Source of the DNA: DATBVX01 sp963724625
GTDB lineage: Bacteria; Pseudomonadota; Gammaproteobacteria; Steroidobacterales; Steroidobacteraceae
Length of the DNA stretch: 64,000 nt
Assembly: GCA_963724625.1 (NCBI GenBank)
Contig: CAVRVO010000030.1
Coordinates: forward strand, 124,001 to 188,000
Direction of reading: 5' to 3'
Shown here piece after piece: positions 17,115-26,716 of this stretch (its first letter is position 1; each line of letters begins with the position of its first letter). A program made the position numbers and the translations under genes. The notes under the pieces were generated by a model. It had not been told where the DNA came from and searched no databases. It worked only from the letters and a program-made list of their open reading frames with translations.

Positions 17115-18609
17115 TCAGGCGCGCGGCTTGACGTTGGCGTTGAGGCGGAACAGGTTGGTCGGATCGTACTTGGCCTTGAGTGCCGCCAGGCGTGTGTAAT
17201 TGGGACCGTAGTTCTCGAGGACCCGACGCTCGGAGATATCGGCGTTGTTGTCGTTGACATAGAAGCCGCGGGTGAAGGGCTCGAGGTTCTTCCACGCGCC
17301 GCGCGCCCAGGTCATGTGCGCCTCATCGCCACTCGCGTCGTTCCAGGCTGCGGCAACCAGCAGGTTATGGCGCGCCTCGCGATACGGGAACGCCGTCGCG
17401 TCCGGTGCAATGCGCGAAATCGCACCGCCCTGAGGAGCGGTCAGCACCGGCGTGATCGGCAACGTCGAGCTCATGAAGGTCTCGATCATTGCCTCGATCA
17501 GATCGGGCGACAGTCTGCGGGCGAAACCCGCCTTCACGTAGTAGCGCCGCCCATAGGCGAACGCATCATCCACGCTGCTTTGCTGCTTGACATACGGTAT
17601 CGGCGCAATGTGGTCGGCGATCGGCTTACGAAATTCGCGCAGCGGCTTGAGCGCGCGCTCACCATCCTCGATCGATCCGCAGTAGGTGGTATCGAGGATC
17701 AAGACCTTGTTGCCGTCGGGCGTGGTGATTAGGGTCGTATCCACATAGAGCTCATCGGGCGCCTCTTCGAAGAAGCCATCGAAGAACCCGAGCACTTCCT
17801 TGGCCTGCGTGACGGGATAGATCAGGACACCTCCCAACAGTACCGGGCCGACGGGGTAGAGCTCGTACTCGAACGAGGTCACGACACCGAAGTTGCCACC
17901 CCCGCCGCGCAGGCCCCAGTTGAGGTCAGCATTCTCTTCGGCACTCACGCGCCGGAAGTTTCCATCGGCGGTCACGATGTCGTAGGCACGGACGTTGTCG
18001 CAGGCCATGCTGAATTTGCGGCCGAGGCGACCGAAGCCCCCGCCCAGCGTCAGTCCCGCGACACCCGTGTGCGACACGGTTCCAGCGGTAGTTGCGAGCC
18101 CGAAGGCCTGCGCTTCGCGATCAAAATCGCCGAGCAGAGCGCCGCCTTCCACGCGAGCGCGCCGTGCGATCGGATCGACGCGGACGCCTTTCATCTGGGC
18201 GAGATCGATCATCAGCCCGCCCTCGCACACGGATTGTCCCGAGATGCTGTGGCCGCCGCCTCGCACCGACACGAGTAGCTCGTGAGCCCGGCCGAAATTG
18301 ACTGCCTTGATGACATCCGCAGCACCGGCGCACCGCGCGATGAGTGCCGGCCGACGGTTGAAGCTGCCATTCCACACTTTGCGCGCCTGTTCGTAGCCCT
18401 CATCACTCGCGAGCAGCAGCTGGCCGCGCAGGCGTCGCTCGCAGGTCCGTGACGTCAGCGCGGGGCAGTAAGATCTGCTTGCCGTTTCCCGTGACTGCCG
18501 GGACGTCGCCCGCGACTGGCGCATCCGCCAGCGCCAGGAGCCGGCCGAGTGGCAGTGACGCAGTGGCAAGGGTCGCGAGCGCTGACCCGCAAAAGGCTCT
18601 TCTTTTCAT
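17115..18609 (-). CDS. Tat-exported FAD-linked oxidase (BBE-like), single-base frameshift near 18431
   Basis: The N-terminus reads in one frame from ATG 18609 (MKRRAFCGSALATLATASLP, a twin-arginine-like leader) to DVTDLRAT. The rest reads in another frame (LRGQLLLASDEGYEQARKVW onward) to the stop at 17115. Removing one C of the CC at 18431-18432 joins them into about 497 residues, the normal layout for this family. FAD-binding features: LLVSVRGGGHSISGQSVCEG, TAGTVSHTGVAGLTLGGGFG, LRGGGGNFGVVTSFEY; C-terminal berberine-bridge motif YGPNYTRLAALKAKYDPTNL followed by FRLN. Family members oxidise alcohols or sugars in the periplasm. The substrate is unknown. Either an assembly indel or a recent inactivation explains the break. 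Confidence 0.82.
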
Positions 18610-18624
18610 TCTTGTAAACCCCCG

Positions 18625-19917
18625 CTAGTCGAATGGATGTTTCAGGACGATCGTCTGATCACGCTCCGGACCGGTGGAGACGATGTCCACCGGCACACCC
18701 ACGATTTCCTGCATGCGTTCCAGGTAACGCCGCGCGTTCGCGGGCAACTCGGCATACTTCGTGATACCGACCGTCGAGTGCTGCCACCCGGGCAGCTCTT
18801 CATAGACCGGCTCGCAGTCCGCAAAACCATCGATCATCAGCGGCGGCGACGCCAGGGTTTTCCCGTCGTGCCGATAGCCGACCGCAACGCGGATCGTGTC
18901 GAGCTGGTCGAGCACATCGAGCTTGGTCACGCACAGGCCCGATACGCTGTTGTGGAGTACCGAGCGGCGCAACGCCACCGAATCGAACCAGCCACAGCGA
19001 CGCTTGCGGCCGGTCACCGAACCAAACTCGTGCCCTACCCGCGACAGATATTCGCCGGATTCATCGAACAGCTCAGTGGGAAATGGCCCCGCGCCTACTC
19101 GCGTCGTATAGGCCTTGACGATTCCCAGCACGTAGTCGAATTCGCGCGGCCCGATACCGGTTCCAGTCGCAGCTCCGCCCGCCGTGGTGTTGGACGAGGT
19201 CACGAACGGATAGGTACCGAGATCCACGTCCAGCATTGCGCCTTGCGCACCTTCGAACAGCACGTTCTCACCGCGCTTGCGCAGCTGCTCGAGGACCGCA
19301 GTTACATCGGTGACCAGTGGCTTGATGCGTTCGCCCTGGCTCAAGCTTTCTTCGAGCACCTTCTGAAAATCGATCGCCGGCAGCTGGAAGTACTTCTGCA
19401 GCACGAAATTGTGATAGTCGAGCACCTCGCCGAGCTTGGCGGCAAAGCGTTCGCGCTGGAACAGGTCCGCCACTCGCACGGCGCGGCGCGCGACCTTGTC
19501 CTCGTAGGCCGGCCCGATTCCCCGTCCGGTGGTACCAATCGCGTTCGCACCCCGTGCCTGTTCGCGGGCGCGGTCGAGCGCAATGTGCGAGCTCAGTATC
19601 AACGGGCAGGCCGGGCTGATGCGCAGGCGCTCGAATACCGGCACGCCCTGCGAGACCAGCCGATCGGCTTCCGCCAGGAGCGCTTCGAGCGACAGCACGA
19701 CGCCGTTTCCGATCAGGCACAGCACGCCCTCGCGCAAGACGCCCGACGGGATGAGCGTGAGGACCGTGCGCTTGCCATCGATGACCAACGTGTGGCCGGC
19801 GTTGTGACCGCCCTGGAAGCGCACCACGGCAGCCGCGCGTTCGGTGAGCAGATCGACGATCTTGCCCTTGCCTTCGTCACCCCACTGGGTGCCGATTACG
19901 ATGAGGTTGCGACCCAT
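18625..19917 (-). CDS. purA: adenylosuccinate synthetase
   Basis: A 430-residue GTP-dependent ligase that converts IMP plus aspartate to adenylosuccinate, the first committed AMP step. It begins MGRNLIVIGTQWGDEGKGKI with the P-loop-like GDEGKGK. GGHNAGHTLV, GTTGRGIGPAYEDK, EGAQGAMLDVDLGTYPFVTSS and GRKRRCGWFD are present. It ends the hflX-hflK-hflC-DUF2065-purA run, as in other gammaproteobacteria, and is complete. Confidence 0.97.
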   Translation of the reverse strand: MGRNLIVIGTQWGDEGKGKIVDLLTERAAAVVRFQGGHNAGHTLVIDGKRTVLTLIPSGVLREGVLCLIGNGVVLSLEALLAEADRLVSQGVPVFERLRISPACPLILSSHIALDRAREQARGANAIGTTGRGIGPAYEDKVARRAVRVADLFQRERFAAKLGEVLDYHNFVLQKYFQLPAIDFQKVLEESLSQGERIKPLVTDVTAVLEQLRKRGENVLFEGAQGAMLDVDLGTYPFVTSSNTTAGGAATGTGIGPREFDYVLGIVKAYTTRVGAGPFPTELFDESGEYLSRVGHEFGSVTGRKRRCGWFDSVALRRSVLHNSVSGLCVTKLDVLDQLDTIRVAVGYRHDGKTLASPPLMIDGFADCEPVYEELPGWQHSTVGITKYAELPANARRYLERMQEIVGVPVDIVSTGPERDQTIVLKHPFD

Positions 19918-19948
19918 GACAGCCGAGTTGCGTCCCGTCGCGCCGCTT

Positions 19949-20140
19949 TCAACCGCGCACCCAGTAAAGAAGTGCCGCGCCGGCCAGCATGCTCGTCAGG
20001 CCGGCGATGCGCAGTTGTCGATCTTCGAGCGCATAAAAGGCCTGCATTGCGCGCCGCATCGCTTGTGGATTCAGGAACGGCAGGATGCCCTCGAGGACCA
20101 GATACAGCGCGCAGGCAGCCAGAAAATCGGACCAGATCAC
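19949..20140 (-). CDS. DUF2065 (YjeT-like) small membrane protein
   Basis: A 63-residue protein with two hydrophobic helices, FLAACALYLVLEGILPFLNP and IAGLTSMLAGAALLYWV. It matches the DUF2065/YjeT family found between hflC and purA in gammaproteobacteria. The function is unknown. It lies 32 bp after hflC and 31 bp before purA on the same strand. Confidence 0.88.
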   Translation of the reverse strand: MIWSDFLAACALYLVLEGILPFLNPQAMRRAMQAFYALEDRQLRIAGLTSMLAGAALLYWVRG

Positions 20141-20172
20141 GGGCGCACTCGCATGTGGAGGCGAGGTCGCGC

Positions 20173-21042
20173 TCAGCGACCTTCGGGCTTCTGCAGGTAG
20201 TGGAAGAATTCGCTGTCCGGCGAGATGACAATGACGTCCGTGTCGCGCCCGAGCGAATTGCGGTAGGCCTGAAGGCTGCGATAGAAGCGGTAGAACTCAG
20301 GATCACGCGAGTAAGTCCGCGCGTAGATATCGGTGGCCTGGGCGTCGCCTTCGCCGCGCATGCGCTGCGCATCGCGTTGCGCGGCGGCGAGAATCTCGGT
20401 GCGCTGCCGATCCGCATCTGCGCGCATCGACTCGGCCGAAGCCTGCCCTTCGGCGCGTAATTTCGCCGCCTGCGCCGCAAAGCTCTGCTGCATACGCCGG
20501 TAGACGGAGTCGCTGACCTCGTCCGGAAGATCGATGCGCCGCACGCGCACGTCCACGAGCTCAACGCCGAGTTGCCCCACGGCACCCCCAGCGCCACTCA
20601 GCAGGTCGGTAGTCACCGCCGCGCGCTCGGCCGCGACGATCTGCTGGATGGTGAGGCGCGTGATGACGCTCTTGATGCTGTTCTTGACGATTTCCCCGAG
20701 CCGCCGTGCCGCATTGTCCTCGATACCGCCGGTGGCCCGGTAGAACGCCCCGACATCCGTGATGCGCCACTTGATGTAGAAATCGACGTTGAGAATCTTG
20801 CCCTCACTCGTCAGGAAGCTTTCCGAGGGGAAGTTCTGCGTGATGATGCGGCGCTCGAACTTGCGCACCGTATCGACGAACGGCACGCGCAGATGCAGCC
20901 CCGGCTTGTATTCCGCCTGCAGGATCTCGCCGAAGCGCGAGCGAATGGCGAGCTCGGTCTGCGCAACGGTGAACAGCGAGCTCACCAGCAGCAAGAACGC
21001 CGCCGCAAGCAACACCAGGATGGGAAACACGCGCGTAGGCAT
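20173..21042 (-). CDS. hflC: FtsH protease modulator HflC
   Basis: A 289-residue SPFH/prohibitin-domain protein. An N-terminal signal-anchor (VFPILVLLAAAFLLLVSSLF) precedes the SPFH domain (LAIRSRFGEILQAEYKPGLH, WRITDVGAFYRATGG) and a helical C-terminal part rich in Ala, Gln and Arg (ERTEILAAAQRDAQRMRGEG-type). HflC with HflK forms the large periplasmic cage around FtsH. The start overlaps the hflK stop by one base (TGATG). Confidence 0.95.
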   Translation of the reverse strand: MPTRVFPILVLLAAAFLLLVSSLFTVAQTELAIRSRFGEILQAEYKPGLHLRVPFVDTVRKFERRIITQNFPSESFLTSEGKILNVDFYIKWRITDVGAFYRATGGIEDNAARRLGEIVKNSIKSVITRLTIQQIVAAERAAVTTDLLSGAGGAVGQLGVELVDVRVRRIDLPDEVSDSVYRRMQQSFAAQAAKLRAEGQASAESMRADADRQRTEILAAAQRDAQRMRGEGDAQATDIYARTYSRDPEFYRFYRSLQAYRNSLGRDTDVIVISPDSEFFHYLQKPEGR

Positions 21043-22169
21043 CAGCGGTCTCCCCGGGCGCGCGGATCGACGGTGATGGTCTCGGTTGGTCCATCGGGAG
21101 GTCGTGCCATGCCCGGCGCCAGCAGGGCTGCAGCGTCACTCGCTGTCGCACCCTTTTCAAGGAGCTTATCCAGGGGCAGATACAGCACATTGCCGCCCGC
21201 CTTGGTGTCCAGCAGCACTTTGCGCGAGCGGCCGAGCACCGTCTCGACGGTCTCGATATACAGGCGCTGGCGCGTTACCTCGGGCGCCTTCTGATAGGCA
21301 GTCAGCAACTGGCCAAAGCGCGAGGTATCGCCCTCTGCCTCCGCGACTATCCGGGCGCGGTACGCCTGGGCGTCCTGTAGTTGGCGGGCAGCCATTCCGC
21401 GAGCCTTCGGCACGACGTCGTTGATATAGGCCTGCGCCTCCTGGCTGAAGCGGTCGCGATCCTCTCGCGCCTTGATCGCATCCTTCTGCGAGGGCGCCAC
21501 CTGGTCCGGAACGTTAACGCCCGTCAGGTTGACACTGATGATCTGGATGCCAGTCTTGTAGCCGTCCAGCACCTTCTGAATCGTGACCCGGGTGCGTTCG
21601 GTGATTTCCTGCCGCCCGGCACCCAGCACGAAATCGAGCGTGCTCTGGCCGATCGCCTCGCGAATCGCACTCTCGCTCACATCGCGCAGCGTGCTTTCAG
21701 GATCACGCACGTTGAACAGGAACTTGAGCGGATCGGCACGGAGGAACTGCACCGCAATAGTGATGTCGACGAGATTTTCGTCCGCGGTGAGCATGCGGAT
21801 CTTGTCGTCGATGCTGTCGTTCTTGGCGACATTCACCTTTGCGACGCGCTCGATCGGGTACGGCCAGTGCCAATGCAGACCCTGCTCTGTGGTTGCCGTG
21901 TAGCGGCCGAAGCGCAGGACGACGGCGCGCTCCGCGGCATCGACCATGTAGAAGCCGGTCGCGCCCCAGAATGCGGCGATGAGGAGCGCGATAGCGCCCC
22001 AGTTCACACGCGCGGCTCCGCCGGGCGGGCGCCCGGTGCGCCCGGCGCCGAAAATGCCAGCGAGGCGACGCTGCCAGGTACGCACTATTTCATCGAGCTC
22101 AGAGCCGCCCTGTCCGGGTCGTCGCTCCCAGGGATTTCGGTTACCGCCGCCCGGTTCGTTCCATGCCAT
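21042..22169 (-). CDS. hflK: FtsH protease modulator HflK
   Basis: A 375-residue partner of HflC. A Gly/Asn-rich cytoplasmic leader (MAWNEPGGGNRNPWERRPGQ) precedes one transmembrane segment (NWGAIALLIAAFWGATGFYM) and the SPFH domain (ERAVVLRFGRYTATTEQGLH, VQFLRADPLKFLFNVRDPES). The coiled region DAQAYRARIVAEAEGDTSRF follows. Order hfq-hflX-hflK-hflC is the conserved one. Confidence 0.96.
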   Translation of the reverse strand: MAWNEPGGGNRNPWERRPGQGGSELDEIVRTWQRRLAGIFGAGRTGRPPGGAARVNWGAIALLIAAFWGATGFYMVDAAERAVVLRFGRYTATTEQGLHWHWPYPIERVAKVNVAKNDSIDDKIRMLTADENLVDITIAVQFLRADPLKFLFNVRDPESTLRDVSESAIREAIGQSTLDFVLGAGRQEITERTRVTIQKVLDGYKTGIQIISVNLTGVNVPDQVAPSQKDAIKAREDRDRFSQEAQAYINDVVPKARGMAARQLQDAQAYRARIVAEAEGDTSRFGQLLTAYQKAPEVTRQRLYIETVETVLGRSRKVLLDTKAGGNVLYLPLDKLLEKGATASDAAALLAPGMARPPDGPTETITVDPRARGDR

Positions 22170-22193
22170 AGTTTGAAGATCAGGTGCTCAGGA

Positions 22194-23534
22194 TCAGCGA
22201 GCCGCGCCCGCTTTGGGGGCGCGGAATTGTAGGGACGCGTCGTCAGGCACACAAGAACTGCTGATCGGCGCCCGGCTTATGCCCGCTTCGCGCGCCAGCG
22301 CATCGAGCTGCCGCGGCGTCACCTCGACTTCCATCTCCCAGCCGCCATCCTCACGGACGCGCTCGGCTCGCACGCGATGATCCGCGTACAACCGCGAGCG
22401 GACCGCGGCGGCCTGCAGATCGACCTGCAGCGTGACCCGTTCGAGTTCCGGCCACAATGCATTGGTGAGGGTCGCACGCACGAGTTCCAGGCCCGTATTG
22501 TGCGCGGCCGCCACCCAAACCCGGGCCAGGCATCCATCGGGCGCCCTTTCCAGCCGAGGCAGTGCGCCGATGCGATCGATCTTGTTGAAGACCTCGATCT
22601 GCGCAATGTCACCGGCGCCGATTGAACGCAGCACCTCATTCACCTGGTCGATGCGTTCCAACCGTTGCGGGTCGCTCGCATCGATGACGTGCAGGAGGAG
22701 CGTTGCGTCGCGTGCCTCCTGGAGCGTGGAGCGAAACGCCGCGACCAGCTCATGAGGCAAATCGCGCATGAACCCGACCGTATCAGCCAGGACGGCGATC
22801 TGCGAACCAGGCAGCTCGACGCGCCGCACGGTGGGATCGAGCGTCGCGAACAGCTGATCGGCTACATACGAATCAGAGCCGGTCAACGCGTTGAACAGGG
22901 TCGACTTGCCAGCGTTGGTGTATCCGACCAATGCCACCGTCGGCACCGGCACTTCGCGCCGGGCCTGGCGGCCGGTGTCACGCTGACGCTGCAGTTTCTC
23001 AAGGCGCCGACTCAAGGTACGGATACGGTTGGCCAGCAATCGCCGGTCCGTTTCCAGCTGCGTCTCACCGGGACCACGCAAGCCGATGCCGCCCTTCTGA
23101 CGTTCGAGGTGGGTCCACCCTCGCACCAGGCGCGAGGCGATGTGGCGCAGCTGTGCCAGCTCGACTTCGAGCTTGCCCTCGAAGCTGCGCGCGCGCTGCG
23201 CAAAGATGTCGAGGATGAGCCCGTTGCGATCCAGTACGCGCCGCTCGATGAGTTGCTCGAGGTTGCGCTCCTGGCTCGGCGACAGCGCATGGTCGAAGAG
23301 GATGACGTCGGCGCCCTCCTCGGCGGCGGCCTCGCGAATCTGCTGCGCCTTGCCTGAGCCCACAAACAGGCGTGGATCAGGCCTGGGCCTGAATCCACCG
23401 ATTGTCGCCACCGGTAACGCGCCCGCTGAGCGAGCCAGCGCCGCGAACTCGCTGAGGTCCTGTTCCGTCGCAGGTGTTCCGACGCCGATCCGAACCAGTA
23501 CTGCTTTCTCGCCGCTACGCGGGCGTTCAAACAA
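22194..23534 (-). CDS. hflX: GTPase HflX
   Basis: A 446-residue ribosome-associated GTPase that splits stalled ribosomes after stress. N-terminal nucleotide-binding domain (LFVGSGKAQQIREAAAEEGA, VILFDHALSPSQERNLEQLI), the HflX motif GIGLRGPGETQLETDRR, and G motifs VALVGYTNAGKSTLFNALTG, DTVGFMRDLPHELVAAFRST and FNKIDR. The C-terminal tail (QFRAPKAGAAR) is unremarkable. It lies 23 bp downstream of hfq. Confidence 0.96.
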   Translation of the reverse strand: MFERPRSGEKAVLVRIGVGTPATEQDLSEFAALARSAGALPVATIGGFRPRPDPRLFVGSGKAQQIREAAAEEGADVILFDHALSPSQERNLEQLIERRVLDRNGLILDIFAQRARSFEGKLEVELAQLRHIASRLVRGWTHLERQKGGIGLRGPGETQLETDRRLLANRIRTLSRRLEKLQRQRDTGRQARREVPVPTVALVGYTNAGKSTLFNALTGSDSYVADQLFATLDPTVRRVELPGSQIAVLADTVGFMRDLPHELVAAFRSTLQEARDATLLLHVIDASDPQRLERIDQVNEVLRSIGAGDIAQIEVFNKIDRIGALPRLERAPDGCLARVWVAAAHNTGLELVRATLTNALWPELERVTLQVDLQAAAVRSRLYADHRVRAERVREDGGWEMEVEVTPRQLDALAREAGISRAPISSSCVPDDASLQFRAPKAGAAR

Positions 23535-23557
23535 CCGGAGTTCCTCTGAAGTGCAGC

Positions 23558-23818
23558 CTATTCGGCCGGGGGGGCTTCCGTCGCGCCGCCTTCTTCGTCC
23601 GATGACGGCAGGCGGATATTACGCGCCGGCACGACGGTCGAGATCGCGTGCTTGTACACCATCTGGCTTACGCTGTTCTTCAGCAGCACCACGAATTGGT
23701 CGAACGAGTCGATCTGACCCTGCAGCTTGATTCCGTTGACGAGGTAGATGGACACGGGCACCCGCTCCTTGCGCAAGGTGTTCAGAAACGGGTCCTGCAG
23801 GGATTGGCCTCTGGCCAT
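23558..23818 (-). CDS. hfq: RNA chaperone Hfq
   Basis: An 86-residue Sm-like hexameric RNA chaperone. The start at 23818 is fixed by MARGQSLQDPFLNTLRKERV and an AAGGAG ribosome site 6 bases upstream. Sm1 VSIYLVNGIKLQGQIDSFDQ and Sm2 YKHAISTVVPAR are complete. The C-terminal tail is short and acidic (SSDEEGGATEAPPAE). Within the 135-bp gap to miaA there is an AT-rich TATGCTAAGATTTT stretch that could hold an hfq promoter, without a clear -35. Confidence 0.97.
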   Translation of the reverse strand: MARGQSLQDPFLNTLRKERVPVSIYLVNGIKLQGQIDSFDQFVVLLKNSVSQMVYKHAISTVVPARNIRLPSSDEEGGATEAPPAE

Positions 23819-23953
23819 TGCAATCTCCTTGTTCTTAATCAGATTCTGGGGTCTGTTCAATCCGCGGCACCCCTTCCCTGGCAGCTGCATTGCGGAGTAG
23901 TCCGGGCATTCGGCACCGGTTTTGCGAAAATCTTAGCATAGGCCCGCAGTCTC

Positions 23954-24880
23954 TCACTCACTCGCTTGCAGCCAAGCGCTGATCTTTTCATCTCCGACCT
24001 CATTGCCTTCGAGCCATTCGGCCTGCGGGAGTGCCCTCAACCACGTCATTTGCCGCTTGGCCAGTCGCCTCGTGGCGACAATCGCGCTGCGCACCGCTTC
24101 ATCGAGCGCGATCAGCCCGTCCAGGTGCTGCCAAAGCTGTCGGTACCCGACCGCCCGTGCCGCCGGTTTGCCGGCCGTCAGGTCGCTGCGCGCATGCAGG
24201 CGGCGCACTTCCTCGAGAAGGCCGGCTGCCATCATCTGCTCAAAGCGTCGTGCGATCCGCGTGTGTAATTCCTGCCGTGGAGGGCTGACCACGAAGCGTC
24301 CAACACGGGCGCCGCTGAGGGGCACGAGCCGGTCACGCTGCAACGCGCTGATGGGCTGGCCCGTGAGACGATGCACCTCGAGCGCCCGCTGGATGCGTTG
24401 CGGGTCGTTGGGATGGATCCGGGCGGCAGCCTCGGGGTCAACGCGTCCCAGCTCGGCGTGCAATGCCGCCGAGCCGTCGTTCGCCAGCCGCGCATCGAGC
24501 TCGCGTCGAACCTGCGCATCGGCCGGCGGCAGACGTGCGAGACCGTTAAGCAGCGTGTGGAAGTACAACATCGTTCCGCCCACCAGCAATGGAACCCGGC
24601 CTCGGGCGTGTATTGCGCCGATCGCCTCCATGGCGTCGTGCAGAAACTGACCTGCGGAATAGCTCTCGGCCGGATCGAGCAGATCGACCAGGTGATGCGG
24701 AATTCGTTCCCGTACTTCGCGCGCCGGCTTGGCTGTGCCGATATCGAGGCCCCGATACACCATCGCCGAATCGACGCTCACGATTTCGACCGGCATCCGA
24801 ACTGCGAGCTCGAGCGCCAGATCGCTCTTGCCAGCGCCAGTCGGCCCCATCAACAGCACCACCGGGGGCTGAGGCGTCAC
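23954..24880 (-). CDS. miaA: tRNA dimethylallyltransferase MiaA
   Basis: A 308-residue enzyme that prenylates A37 of UNN-reading tRNAs. Motifs: P-loop LLMGPTGAGKSDLALELA, SVDSAMVYRGLDIGTAKPA, PHHLVDLLDPAESYSAGQF, PLLVGGTMLYFHTLLNGLA and DPQRIQRALEVHRLTG, with GYRQLWQHLDG near the end. It begins 13 bp after the mutL stop and heads toward hfq. Confidence 0.96.
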   Translation of the reverse strand: MTPQPPVVLLMGPTGAGKSDLALELAVRMPVEIVSVDSAMVYRGLDIGTAKPAREVRERIPHHLVDLLDPAESYSAGQFLHDAMEAIGAIHARGRVPLLVGGTMLYFHTLLNGLARLPPADAQVRRELDARLANDGSAALHAELGRVDPEAAARIHPNDPQRIQRALEVHRLTGQPISALQRDRLVPLSGARVGRFVVSPPRQELHTRIARRFEQMMAAGLLEEVRRLHARSDLTAGKPAARAVGYRQLWQHLDGLIALDEAVRSAIVATRRLAKRQMTWLRALPQAEWLEGNEVGDEKISAWLQASE

Positions 24881-24893
24881 CAGGACCCTCGGC

Positions 24894-26631
24894 TCAACGA
24901 CCGCGTAGAAAGAGGCGGTCGAGATCCGCCACGCTCAGGCGCATCCAGGTCGGTCGGCCGTGATTGCACTGATCGGCGCGATCGGTGCGCTCCATTTCGC
25001 GCAGCAGCGCATTCATTTCCGCATGTGTCATCACGCGATGCGCACGCATCGCACTACGACAGGCGAGAGATGCCAGCAGCTCGTTGCCTCGCTCCTGGAT
25101 ATGCAGGGCCTGCTCGTTCTCGCCGAGCTCCGCCAGCACGTCCCGAATCAATTCGCCAACATCGGTCCGTGCCAGAAGCGCCGGGACCTGGCGGATCACC
25201 AGCTGCTGTGCGTCGAGTCGATCGATGTCGAAGCCAAGGCGCGCGAGTTGCTCGCGGTTTGCATCCGCGCGCTCGGCCTCGGCGGCGGACACGCGGATGA
25301 CGATGGGGACCAGCAGCAACTGGGGTTGGGTGCCGTCGCCGGCCGCGAGCTGTTTGAGCCGCTCGTACATCACGCGCTCATGCGCGGCATGCATGTCGAT
25401 CACGATGAGCCCATCCGCGGACTGAGCGAGGATGTAAATACCGTGCAACTGCCCGAGAGCGAATCCGAGCGGAAACTCTTCTGCCGAACGTGAAGGTGAA
25501 GCGTCCATTGCCAGATCGGAAGGCGGCGGCACGTCTCGATAGGGCGCAGCAGTGTCCTCGCGGAGTGCGAAGCCGATCTGCCGCCCCGCGAGGAGGCGCT
25601 CCACCGCCGCGACCGGGCCGCTTGCCTGTGCCTGTGGGCGGGTCTCGCTGAGTACTTCGGTGAGAGTGCGATGCACGAAATCGTGCACGGTCCTGGCATC
25701 GCGGAAGCGCACTTCTTGTTTGGCGGGATGCGCATTGACGTCCACGCGCGCCGGATCGAGCTCCAGGTACAGAACGTAGGCTGGGTGTCGGCCGTGAAAG
25801 AGTACATCCCGATAACCGAGGCGCGCGGCGCTCATCAGCAGGCGATCTCGCACCGGGCGTCCGTTGATGAACCAGAACTGCAGGTCGGGCTGAGCCCGTG
25901 CAAAAGTGGGCTGGGCGATCCAGCCGCTCAGCTTGAGCCCGGCAGTCGAGTTCTCAATATAGAGCGCCGAATCGAGGAACTCACCGCCACAAACTTCGGC
26001 TACCCGTTGCTCTCGGGCCGCACGATCCGCTGCCGCAGGCAGCGTGATCACGCGCCGCTGATTATGCGTGAGCTGAATCGCGACGTCGAAGCGACTGAGC
26101 GCAAGGCGCTCGACATGGCGCGCAATGTGCTGCAGCTCAGTGGCTTCAGTGCGCAGGAACTTGCGCCGCGCAGGAACGTTGAAAAACAGATCGCGCACCT
26201 CAACCGTCGTGCCTGGCGGATGCGGGGCCGGGGCGACAGCGTCACCACCGTTGCCCAGCGACACCTTCCATCCGTGTTCGCCGTCCGTGGTACGCGAAAT
26301 CAGCTCCAGGCGTGACACGGATGCGATGCTCGGGAGCGCTTCACCGCGAAAACCAAAGCTCACTACGTGCTCCAGAGTCGTCGAGCGCGCTGATCTTGCT
26401 GGTGGCGTGCCGGGCAAGTGCCAGCGGCAGCTCGTCCGGCGCGATCCCGCCGCCATCGTCACGCACACGGCAGAGCGCCACCCCGCCCTTCTCGACCTCG
26501 ATGTCGATGCGTCGCGCACCGGCATCCAGCGCGTTCTCAACCAGCTCCTTGATCACGGAGGCCGGGCGCTCGATGACCTCGCCGGCGGCGATCTGGCTGA
26601 TGAGCTCGGGTTCGAGGACACGAATGGGCAT
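24894..26631 (-). CDS. mutL: DNA mismatch repair protein MutL, single-base frameshift near 26376
   Basis: Residues 1-88 read from ATG 26631: MPIRVLEPELISQIAAGEVI, KELVENALDAGARRIDIEVE, DDGGGIAPDEL, ARHATSKISALDD. The rest reads in another frame from LEHVVSFGFRGEALPSIASV to the stop at 24894. One extra base in the ACTCTGG stretch around 26374-26377 explains the switch; the restored protein has about 578 residues, normal for MutL. The GHKL ATPase motifs (ENALDAG, DDGGGI, GFRGEAL) are intact once joined. A real break would make a mutator, so check it against reads. It overlaps neither neighbour; an inverted-repeat arm (26648-26716) lies just upstream. Confidence 0.9.
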
Positions 26632-26647
26632 GACGGACTCGGGCCTA

Positions 26648-26716
26648 GGAAGCGCTGCACAGGTTTCATGCGCGCGACCGAGCCTCTGCAGGCTTCTGGC
26701 TAGGCGCGAGGCGCAG
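26648..26716 (-). repeat. solo arm of the inverted-repeat element found complete at 62525-62791
   Basis: Sixty-nine bases closely match the right arm of the 62.5-kb element, read in reverse complement. Shared blocks include CTGCACAGGTTTC, GCGCGACCG and, at the inner end, GGCTAGGCGCGAGGCGCAG (26698-26716; 19/19, part of a longer CTTCTGGCTAGG match). A TA dinucleotide precedes the outer end (26646-26647), as at the complete copy. No second arm is visible nearby. The currently open amiC frame ends inside it, at 26666. Confidence 0.75.
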
